Positions 1 to 6,208 of a stretch of DNA of 15,094 bases are shown one piece after another; the first letter of the stretch is position 1, and each line of letters opens with the position of its first letter. Position numbers and translations under genes: made by a program. Source of the DNA: Gemmatimonadota bacterium (GTDB taxonomy: Bacteria; Latescibacterota; UBA2968; UBA8231); the NCBI GenBank assembly GCA_009845645.1, contig VXZF01000662.1, forward strand, positions 1-15,094, given 5' to 3'. Below the pieces are notes generated by a model that was not told the origin of the DNA, searched no databases, and worked only from the letters and a program-made list of their open reading frames with translations.

Positions 1-148
1 GGCCGCGCAGCACCCGTTCAAAAAAAGACAGCGTTGCACCCACCAAGCGAATGGGGTGCAACGCATAGACCGGATCGCCGATAAGGCCATCGAAAATAAC
101 CGCACAAATGAGCAACAGCGGATTAGGCGCGAGTATGGTCAGGTCCAT
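1..148 (-). CDS. cobD: CobD/CbiB, adenosylcobinamide-phosphate synthase (N-terminal 49 residues, runs off window)
   Basis: CobD/CbiB is a polytopic inner-membrane enzyme that attaches the aminopropanol (phosphate) arm to adenosylcobyric acid. Only the first 49 residues are inside the window. They show a short hydrophobic segment (residues 10-20), then FDGLIGDP at 19-26 and LHPIRLVG at 30-37. This D-x-x-x-GDP ... HP-x-R pattern is the recognisable N-terminal signature of the family. The chosen start is the ATG at 148-146, with a GGGGTGG purine run about eight bases upstream; a GTG four codons earlier is an alternative. The start overlaps the 3' end of the cbiZ gene by ten bases, so the two are probably translationally coupled. 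The function fits the neighbour: CbiZ makes cobyric acid from salvaged cobinamide and CobD/CbiB uses it. Confidence 0.85.
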   Translation of the reverse strand, partial: MDLTILAPNPLLLICAVIFDGLIGDPVYALHPIRLVGATLSFFERVLRG

Positions 149-1242
149 TTCAGACGCCACCCCAGGGCCAAGGCGTCGTACGCAATCGCCAGCCAGTCAC
201 TTTCATGCAATTGCAGTTGCTCGAAACACGACAAATAGGCTTCTGGTTTGGCGGCCAGCGCAGTAGCCAAGACGGCGGCTTGCTGGCGCAAGACCGGAGC
301 GGCCAACTCCTGCGATAACGTGCCGTAGCGCACGCGATCCCAAACCGCGGCAAACGCATACGCCGCAGCGGCAACGCGCGGTTCGTACACCACGGACTTG
401 AGGTTCTTTTGCAACAGCGCGAAATCGTCCGCACTCAGGCGTTCGGCCATCTCTGCCAACAAGCACTCCTCTCTCATACCAAAGCGCTTGAGCGCGTGCA
501 CGATGCTGCGCGTATGCGACGGCTCTAAACCATTTTGCCACCGCAAGCCCTCCAACGTGGCCTTGCGCACGGCCTTGCCAATCAATTCGCCCAATTTGGC
601 GTGATGCCCGGCGCTGGTTTTTGGCTTTCTGGTAGAGTCTAACGGAGCGGCAATGCCGTATTGGTCCGTGCCCGTGCCCGTTGCCAAATCGCTCGAATAC
701 CGGCTCGCAACCGCGAGGTCGCGCAAGGCCGCAGACTTGCCTTCGGTCATAGTCACCACGGCCCGCGCCATCGCGCCCGGGGTGAGTGGCCAATTGACGA
801 ACAGCATAGTGTTGATCGTGCCCACATGGGGATCGTCTTCTTCGTGCCAAGTAGCCCGGTCGCCCGCACACCCCGCATTGCCCTCCACCCCGGCGGTTAC
901 AACCGCACACACGCGCAATTCAGCATGCGTTTCTACGACGCAAGCCGCATAGTTTACATTGGCCGCCGTGCCCATCAGGGCGACTTGATCCGGGGGCCAG
1001 TTGTGCTCCGCGCATACGTGGTGGTGATAGCCGGTCTCTCCGAGTTGTTTGAGCAAGACAAAGCGCGCGTCGTGCCCTTTGCCCTCGCAACTTTGGTGAT
1101 TGACCAAGTAGCGAATGCCGTTGCACAACCCTCCGTTACAAGCCGACGTACTCAGTACCTGATGCGGCATCTGCAAGCGGGCAATCAGAAAGCGCCCCGC
1201 GCGCGTCAGGTCGTAACACTCATGCTGATCAATAACGTCCAT
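139..1242 (-). CDS. cbiZ: CbiZ adenosylcobinamide amidohydrolase with C-terminal extension
   Basis: CbiZ hydrolyses the amide bond of (adenosyl)cobinamide, removing the aminopropanol arm to give cobyric acid in corrinoid salvage. Recognisable family segments are LSTSACNGG (about 30-38), TINTMLFVNWPLTPGAMARA (142-161), SDLATGTGTDQ (184-194) and SAGHHAKLGELIGKAV (210-225). The conserved part ends near residue 235. The typical family protein is about 220-250 residues, whereas this one is 367, so about 130-140 residues after 235 form an alanine-rich, probably helical extension that I do not recognise. I chose the ATG at 1242-1240 because it sits two bases after the TAG of the upstream relic (TAGGGATG). 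A GTG at 1275 would add 11 residues with no matching motif. The 3' end overlaps cobD, making a salvage pair. No cobalamin riboswitch is visible upstream. Confidence 0.88.
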   Translation of the reverse strand: MDVIDQHECYDLTRAGRFLIARLQMPHQVLSTSACNGGLCNGIRYLVNHQSCEGKGHDARFVLLKQLGETGYHHHVCAEHNWPPDQVALMGTAANVNYAACVVETHAELRVCAVVTAGVEGNAGCAGDRATWHEEDDPHVGTINTMLFVNWPLTPGAMARAVVTMTEGKSAALRDLAVASRYSSDLATGTGTDQYGIAAPLDSTRKPKTSAGHHAKLGELIGKAVRKATLEGLRWQNGLEPSHTRSIVHALKRFGMREECLLAEMAERLSADDFALLQKNLKSVVYEPRVAAAAYAFAAVWDRVRYGTLSQELAAPVLRQQAAVLATALAAKPEAYLSCFEQLQLHESDWLAIAYDALALGWRLKWT

Positions 1243-1244
1243 CC

Positions 1245-1526
1245 CTAGCGAATACCCGGCGCAAACGGCACCCACGGCTCGCCGTACTCGTTGCCAGCCC
1301 GGTCCCGGCCCCGCGCCAGGTACACCGCGTGTGCTGCGTGTGGCCCCGTACTCCGCACCTTCACCGTCGCTGGCATGTAGCGCATGGTGTAGCCGCAGCG
1401 CCGCTTGGCACTGGTGTTGGGATTGGAGCCGTGAATCATTTTGGAGTGGTGGAGCACGTCCTCAGCAATCACGTGCAGGGGGTGGGAAATGCTCATCGGC
1501 GAATACCTTTCCTCGTAGTTACGACC
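1245..1526 (-). pseudogene. Phytanoyl-CoA dioxygenase (PhyH) family, C-terminal remnant
   Basis: The open frame encodes the distal part of a PhyH-type Fe(II)/2-oxoglutarate dioxygenase and nothing before it. From the internal ATG at 1496 (83 residues), the segment HHSKMIHGSNPNTSAKRRCG at 16-35 carries the third iron-ligand histidine (H22 in the HGSNPN stretch). It also carries a downstream arginine (R32 or R33) in the position that normally salt-bridges 2-oxoglutarate. RYMPATV and ARGRDRAGNE follow, as at the tail of this family. The HxD motif and about 180 upstream residues of a normal protein of about 270 are missing. The frame is closed by a TGA at 1529-1527, and the neighbouring transporter gene ends at 1546, so there is no room for the rest. 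It is most likely a deletion relic. A purine run 9-16 bases upstream of ATG 1496 means a short peptide could still be translated. Confidence 0.72.
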
Positions 1527-1545
1527 TCAATATACGGCAATCCAC

Positions 1546-3531
1546 TCACCCGTGCAGAATCGGATGCCCCGCGCCCTTAAACCAGAAACAGTCGAGCACA
1601 AACGACAGAAAAACCCCACAGAAAAACCCCACCACCAGCCCGATAAACAGCGGCTTGAGCCGCTGGTAGAGCGCTACGCCGCCGAGACGCAAGATCAACG
1701 CCTTGCAGGCCCACGCCAAGAAGACCGAGAACACAATCCGCTTGACCATCCAAGTCGAGGCTACGGTCAACCCCACCGGGTGCAAGGGCCACCACGCGAT
1801 CCGATAGTGCAAAAATGCCAACACCAAATAGCCTAACACCCCGCTGCCAGCCAAGCCGAGCTTGTCCCAGTCGACAGACGCGGGATTGCGCGTCTGCTCG
1901 GCGACCCAGTCAAACGCTTGGCCGCCCGTGCCGCCAGCCGCATTGAAAAACCAAGAGCGCAGGTTGCTCGCCCCGTAGTCATAGCACAAGTAGATCATAA
2001 AGCTGGTGGTCGCGACAAAGCTGACCACCACCGCCAAGCCAATGGCCAAGGCCAACCCACCGCTGCGTCGATGCGTGTAGTAATCGTGTAGCTTGAGCGC
2101 ATTGGCTGCCGACGGCATAAAGGTCGATTGTACATCGCTGCACCACGCAAAAGTCAGCGCCAGCGCGACCAAGTTCTGCGGCCCCAAGGCCGAGCCAGCC
2201 GCAGCCACAACCATGCCCTGAGCGCTCATCGGCGTCGTCAAATAGTGCAGACCCGCTTGCACCACGAGCCGCGTAATGCCCAAGAAGATCGTCAGCGCGG
2301 CCGCCAAATTGAGGACCGCCAAATGCAGGTCCAATCCGCTGCGCCACAGCCAGCCGAGAATAAAACTCAGCCCGGCCAACCCGCCGCCCACAGCGACCCG
2401 ATAGGAAATCATCTCGTCGCTGTCATCGATCCGCCCGGTGCGTCCCAGCGCAGTGCGCCACACGGCCGCGAGATGACTCCGCGCCATCCACAAGCTCCAC
2501 CCCACCATCGCCACAAAGGCTCCCCAAGACTGCCACGACAAGGGTATCCCACTGTACACAAACGGGTCGGCGCGCAAATTGAAAAGACCCGTTTCAGTGA
2601 TCAGGCCCAGTTGCACCAAGTAGAGCAGATGAAAAAACCAGACGCTGAACGAAATGGCTAGCGGGGCCAGATACATAAACCCCAAGACCGGGAAGTACAG
2701 AATCAGGTTGAGGGGAGGTGCTTGGGGAATGAGGACGAAGGCCCATTCCCGAAAGACGGGCACTTGCGCTAAGCCGGGGTAAAAGTAGCTGGGAACATTG
2801 AAGGCGATCAGGCCGAAGGGAACGGCAAAGCCAATCCAGAAGACCCGGGTCTTAAGCGCGGGCGGCAGCGCCGATCCCGGGGCCTCTTCAGTCAGCATCA
2901 AGGCCACCTCGGTCAGGGGGAAGGTCAGCCGCTCGCGCTCCATCCAATGCCGGCGCAGCACCACCACCGAGCACAAGCCGACGAAGTATATGGCCAGCAC
3001 CAGCAGCAACCACCACAGTAGGGGCTCGACCCACGCCCCCCACGGAATGGCCAAATCCTTGCTCGGCAAGCCCTCGTAGAAAAAGCGCATGGCGTCGTGC
3101 GCAGGGTCTGGGATAGCCCAATTCGGCAGATAGGGATGGACGTATTCAGCCCATTGATTAGTGGGAAGCGCACCGTAATAAGGCTTGGAGATGATGCTGA
3201 GAATCAGGCCGACCATGAAGATGGGCATACCGCTGGCGACCAGCCCCATGATGATGATAGTAATCAGCTCGGTCGAGCTAAGGGCGCGTTTGAACAGCGC
3301 ATTGCCCAAGACGAGGAAAAACAGCGGCGCACCCACGGCAATGGGAAAGTACGACCACGTCATTTCCGACGAGCCGACCATCCATATCGAATAGGGGCTG
3401 CCAATGCTGATGGCGACGACTAGCCCCAGACCGAGCAGCATAGACCGCCAACTCAGGCCAGACCCGGCCAATTCAACGAGGTAGCGGTCGCTGAGATGGG
3501 AGAGGTAATGGGTGGGGATTCTCTTTTGCAC
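1546..3531 (-). CDS. DUF6785/DUF6784-type polytopic membrane protein (OPT-like putative transporter)
   Basis: This 661-residue protein has about 14 hydrophobic segments and no signal peptide, so it should lie in the inner membrane. The N-terminal half contains RHWMERERLTFPLTEV (about 193-208), a charged cytoplasmic-type loop followed by a proline-containing helix that I recognise from DUF6785 proteins. The C-terminal part resembles DUF6784 and ends with a hydrophobic helix and FKGAGHPILHG, a normal family ending. The length matches the family (about 640-680), so it appears intact. These proteins resemble oligopeptide-transporter (OPT) folds, but their substrate is unknown to me. The start is GTG at 3531-3529. 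An in-frame TAA at 3555-3553 allows no other common start upstream, and only a weak AAGAAG precedes it. Downstream it abuts the PhyH relic; upstream lie 138 non-coding bases. Confidence 0.75.
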   Translation of the reverse strand: MQKRIPTHYLSHLSDRYLVELAGSGLSWRSMLLGLGLVVAISIGSPYSIWMVGSSEMTWSYFPIAVGAPLFFLVLGNALFKRALSSTELITIIIMGLVASGMPIFMVGLILSIISKPYYGALPTNQWAEYVHPYLPNWAIPDPAHDAMRFFYEGLPSKDLAIPWGAWVEPLLWWLLLVLAIYFVGLCSVVVLRRHWMERERLTFPLTEVALMLTEEAPGSALPPALKTRVFWIGFAVPFGLIAFNVPSYFYPGLAQVPVFREWAFVLIPQAPPLNLILYFPVLGFMYLAPLAISFSVWFFHLLYLVQLGLITETGLFNLRADPFVYSGIPLSWQSWGAFVAMVGWSLWMARSHLAAVWRTALGRTGRIDDSDEMISYRVAVGGGLAGLSFILGWLWRSGLDLHLAVLNLAAALTIFLGITRLVVQAGLHYLTTPMSAQGMVVAAAGSALGPQNLVALALTFAWCSDVQSTFMPSAANALKLHDYYTHRRSGGLALAIGLAVVVSFVATTSFMIYLCYDYGASNLRSWFFNAAGGTGGQAFDWVAEQTRNPASVDWDKLGLAGSGVLGYLVLAFLHYRIAWWPLHPVGLTVASTWMVKRIVFSVFLAWACKALILRLGGVALYQRLKPLFIGLVVGFFCGVFLSFVLDCFWFKGAGHPILHG

Positions 3532-3669
3532 GAGGTGCGCTTCTTGGCAAAATTAACAGGACGGCAAAAAAGGAGACGGTGAGCCAATCGTCAAGACTGG
3601 TCGTTGGCGCTGAAGAGCCGGGAAAGAAAATAGAGTTTTAAGAGAAAGGCGCGTGGGGACGCTGGGTGC

Positions 3670-4014
3670 TCAGAGTTTGATGACGGCGATAAGGACGCCG
3701 GTGATGGTCACCAACGTGCTCATCATCCAAAGGAAATAGGTGTCCATGCGCTTGTGAAGCGCGCGAATCTGTTCGCCCAACGAGCGGTTGGTCTCGTCAA
3801 TACGGTTGTTGGTTTCATCAATGCGGTTATTGGTCTCATTTATACGGTCGCCCAACGAGCGGTTGAACTCGTCAATGCGGTTGTTGACGGCCCTTATTTG
3901 GGTACGCAGGTCTTGACGTAGGTCCTGAATGTCGTCGTGCAGATAGCTAATAACCCAAGGCATTTCTTCGGGTTTGGGGGTCGCACGGGTTTGAGGGTCG
4001 GTGCTTTCGCTCAT
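3670..4014 (-). CDS. Small coiled-coil protein with C-terminal membrane anchor
   Basis: This 114-residue protein has three visible parts. Residues 1-20 form a polar, proline-containing head. Residues 22-92 are a long charged helix with clear seven-residue periodicity (RINETNN, RIDETNN, RIDETNR and the RSLG variants), which predicts a coiled coil. Residues 93-113 are a single hydrophobic segment ending in a lone lysine near the C terminus. The topology (cytoplasmic or periplasmic coil on a C-terminal anchor) resembles XhlA-like or other tail-anchored coiled-coil proteins, but I do not assign a family. The ATG start has GAGGAAA six bases upstream and a promoter candidate just beyond, so it may be its own transcription unit. 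The function is unknown. The low-complexity coil would give many false similarity hits. Confidence 0.72.
   Translation of the reverse strand: MSESTDPQTRATPKPEEMPWVISYLHDDIQDLRQDLRTQIRAVNNRIDEFNRSLGDRINETNNRIDETNNRIDETNRSLGEQIRALHKRMDTYFLWMMSTLVTITGVLIAVIKL
3775..3879 (-). repeat. In-frame 21-bp tandem repeats coding heptads of a coiled coil
   Basis: Within the small coiled-coil gene, about five degenerate 21-bp units can be lined up, three of them close copies at about 3790-3852 (plus-strand units begin GGTCTCGTCAATACGG, GGTTTCATCAATGCGG and GGTCTCATTTATACGG). They encode RI(N/D)ETNN-type heptads. A longer motif, RIDE(F/T)NRSLG, occurs at both ends of the array. The unit length is a whole number of codons and exactly one heptad, so copy number could change without breaking the frame. 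Confidence 0.75.
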
Positions 4015-4020
4015 GGCTGG

Positions 4021-4027
4021 TTTCCTC
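4021..4027 (-). promoter_or_regulatory. Ribosome binding site of the small coiled-coil gene
   Basis: GAGGAAA on the minus strand lies six bases before the ATG at 4014-4012. It supports this gene as real despite its low-complexity sequence. Confidence 0.6.
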
Positions 4028-4034
4028 AGTGGAA

Positions 4035-4063
4035 AATATAAACAAGGGACTAAAAGCTACCAA
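4035..4063 (-). promoter_or_regulatory. Sigma-70-like promoter candidate for the small coiled-coil gene
   Basis: On the minus strand TTGGTA (4063-4058, four of six to TTGACA) and TATATT (4040-4035, five of six to TATAAT) are separated by exactly 17 bases. Transcription would start near 4028, directly in front of the ribosome binding site. It lies in the longest intergenic gap of the window, as expected for a promoter. Consensus matches of this quality also arise by chance, and the -35/-10 rules of this lineage are unknown. Confidence 0.4.
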
Positions 4064-4225
4064 CAAGCGGCTTCCGCTGCATATAATGCAACATTCATGC
4101 CAGCGCCGACGGTCACCTTATCGGATGGCTTGCAACCGGCACAAGCTGTGTCGAACGGTATCCATCAATGAGTTGTTTAGGTGGCTTTGCCGCTTGGGGA
4201 ATTCGCCCCCTGATGCAACCATTCC
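4064..4225. other. Intergenic region with small palindrome, no gene recognised
   Basis: Together with the promoter candidate and leader at 4015-4063, this forms the longest non-coding gap of the window. It contains the inverted repeat TGCAT-ata-ATGCA at 4078-4090, 15 bases upstream of the -35 candidate. A GGGG/CCCC inverted repeat with an AATTCG-type loop lies near 4196-4210, after the SGNH gene, but has no T-run, so it is not a convincing terminator. No tRNA fold, riboswitch core or credible reading frame was found. Confidence 0.5.
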
Positions 4226-6208
4226 CTACGGCCTCAGTTGATCTTCGACAATCCGCAAAAAATGCGCTTCCTGTCCAACCTCTCCTCCCACCAAACGAGC
4301 GTATTCCCGCGCATCCTCCACCCGCCCAGCCCAAACCAATTCTACCGCCAACGCCTGAAACAAACTCAGCGCATAGCGGCGACGAAAATCCTCGGCCAAA
4401 AAAGCGCGCTCCAAGTGCAGCAAGGCCGGATCGTGTTCTGCGAGTAGATGATAGAGCTGGCCCTTGACAAAATCGGCGAAGGACGCGCCCACGGCCGGAT
4501 CGTGCGCGAGAAACCCCGCCTGTTTCAGCGCGGCTCGCACCTCGTCCCGCTGCTTGTCGGTAAGCGCCATCTCCTGCATCTTGATGCACCACCCCCACTG
4601 CACCGCCGCCCACAACCCGCGCCGCGTAAACGGCACCTCGCGGAGTGCAGCCGCGTAATGCACCTGCGCCCGCGCAAAATCCCGCTCGGTGAAAAGCTGA
4701 TCCGCCACCGCTAACACCAACGGCCCCTGCTCGATCCACTGCTCAACGCCGCGCCGTTCCCCCAACGACAACCGCTGTCCTTCCATAGCCGCCAGTTGCT
4801 TGAGATAGCGCGCATTGTGCCCATTGTATTGATGCAAGGGCGCTTGTGCGAGCATCGCCCCCATCTTGTTGTACGCCACCACGCGCTCCACAGGCAGGTC
4901 GCCCAAATCGCGCCGATACGCCTCCGCACTCCGCAGCAATCCCAAGTCAATCGCCTCCAATGCGGCGATGCTGTGGAGAACAGTCCGCGCCAACAAAGCC
5001 TGCCCAGCAACAGAGAAGTGAACGTGATCCACCATCCACTCCCAACCCACGCCCTGCGTGGGCGCAGCGTCCACAAACGCAACCTCCACATCCGCCAACA
5101 CCGCCCCATGTTCTTTGGCGACTGCGCGAATCACCGCATTGTGCGCCGTGGGAGCACGCCACGGCATGATGTCCAAATCCCGCGCCTTGCGAAAAGCCCG
5201 CTGCGCTTCGGTGGCTCGCCCCAACCGCTCCAACGCGCGCCCCTGCAAATACCACAACCAAGCGTGTTCGCTCGAAAGAGCTGCCGCTTGCTCCAATTGC
5301 TGTAGCGCCCCCTTAGCATCCTCCGGCGCAACGTAACCCTGCGTCAGTACCTGTGCCGCTTGCTCCACCCGCGCCTTCCACGCCTCATCCCCCTCCGTCG
5401 ATCCCACCGGCGCAAATCCCGCATCATTCGCCACAATAGTACACAGCACCAAGGGCACCTGAGCTCGCTCGCAGAGCTGACTCACGCGCCGCAAGTTGTC
5501 GCGCAAACTCTGCTCCGCCGTCGCTCGACCAGGACCGTGCAACGGCACCTCGCCGCGCGCAGCCACCATTTTTATCAAATCCGTCGGCTCGTCCCTAGTC
5601 CCAATGCCCCCTAGCAATCTATCCACCAGATGCGTCAAATGCAGTTGCCGCAGAAAGTACTGCAGCCGCTGGTTCCGCCCGGCCCCATACAACCCGTAAA
5701 ATTCATTGTGCCCCGTATAGACGACGACCAGATCCGGCGACAGCACCAACGCATCTTCCACCACCTGCGCCACCGCAAAACTGGCAATGGAAGTAATACC
5801 CAAATTGACGACCTCCACCTCCCGCTCCGGCCACGCATCCGCCAGCATCGCCTGTAAAAAGGACGCCGCGGCCAAGCGGCGCGGATGGGGAAAACCCTGC
5901 ACTGTAGAAGCCCCGACAAAAACGACGCGGTAGCGGTTTGCTGGCGCAGGTTCCACAAAGAAGTGCTCGCCCATCTGACCCGCCGCAGCCAAACGTCCCT
6001 TGTATTGCGCAAAAAATCGCTGTGCATAAAACCGACTCGTCGCGTACAGCGATTCGCCGCTCGCCTCGTCCTCGGCCAAAGTCACAACCAAAGGCGACGG
6101 CCCCAATCCCGGCACGAGCCGCAGCAAGCCTTCGACCCCCACCACCAAGGCCGCACCAACTACCAAGGTCGCCAAACGAAAAAGCCAGACTCTATTCGTC
6201 GCTGCCAT
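4226..6208 (-). CDS. Membrane-anchored SGNH/GDSL hydrolase with TPR-containing insert
   Basis: This 660-residue protein begins with one hydrophobic helix (about 8-33), a signal anchor placing the rest outside the inner membrane. SGNH blocks follow: FVGASTVQG with nucleophile Ser101, NLGITS with oxyanion Gly137, YTGHNEFYG (Gly166, Asn168), and DHVHFS with the catalytic Asp394 and His397. A TPR-like helical stretch (about 284-344, with AWLWYLQGRALERLGRATEA) lies between the third and last blocks, and another helical repeat-like region fills about 400-660. Such enzymes are esterases or O-acyl transferases/deacetylases on glycans or lipids; the substrate here is unknown. I chose ATG 6208-6206, preceded by GAGG, over the adjacent GTG at 6211. 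The start overlaps the end of the glycosyltransferase gene by 17 bases, so the two are probably coupled and act in one surface-polymer pathway. Confidence 0.82.
   Translation of the reverse strand: MAATNRVWLFRLATLVVGAALVVGVEGLLRLVPGLGPSPLVVTLAEDEASGESLYATSRFYAQRFFAQYKGRLAAAGQMGEHFFVEPAPANRYRVVFVGASTVQGFPHPRRLAAASFLQAMLADAWPEREVEVVNLGITSIASFAVAQVVEDALVLSPDLVVVYTGHNEFYGLYGAGRNQRLQYFLRQLHLTHLVDRLLGGIGTRDEPTDLIKMVAARGEVPLHGPGRATAEQSLRDNLRRVSQLCERAQVPLVLCTIVANDAGFAPVGSTEGDEAWKARVEQAAQVLTQGYVAPEDAKGALQQLEQAAALSSEHAWLWYLQGRALERLGRATEAQRAFRKARDLDIMPWRAPTAHNAVIRAVAKEHGAVLADVEVAFVDAAPTQGVGWEWMVDHVHFSVAGQALLARTVLHSIAALEAIDLGLLRSAEAYRRDLGDLPVERVVAYNKMGAMLAQAPLHQYNGHNARYLKQLAAMEGQRLSLGERRGVEQWIEQGPLVLAVADQLFTERDFARAQVHYAAALREVPFTRRGLWAAVQWGWCIKMQEMALTDKQRDEVRAALKQAGFLAHDPAVGASFADFVKGQLYHLLAEHDPALLHLERAFLAEDFRRRYALSLFQALAVELVWAGRVEDAREYARLVGGEVGQEAHFLRIVEDQLRP

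Noticed and set aside
661..1248. A 195-codon plus-strand open frame opposite cbiZ
   Set aside because: It lies fully antisense to a gene with clear CbiZ motifs; long antisense frames are common in G+C-rich coding DNA, and its translation resembles no family.
1243..1560. Possible cobalamin riboswitch in front of cbiZ
   Set aside because: This stretch is occupied by the PhyH relic frame, and I could not find the conserved B12-box (GCCACTG-like) core there.
4190..4215. Possible terminator after the SGNH gene (GGGG/CCCC inverted repeat)
   Set aside because: The stem is only four base pairs and no T-run follows it on the minus strand.
4029..4241. A 70-codon plus-strand frame covering the intergenic gap
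   Set aside because: It has a GTG start without a ribosome site, overlaps the minus-strand promoter candidate and the SGNH gene end, and its composition is unlike a coding sequence.
4113..4739. A 208-codon minus-strand open frame reaching from the SGNH gene into the intergenic gap
   Set aside because: It is in another frame of the well-supported SGNH gene, is Gly/Ala/Arg-rich as expected for an out-of-frame reading of G+C-rich DNA, and has no recognisable motif.
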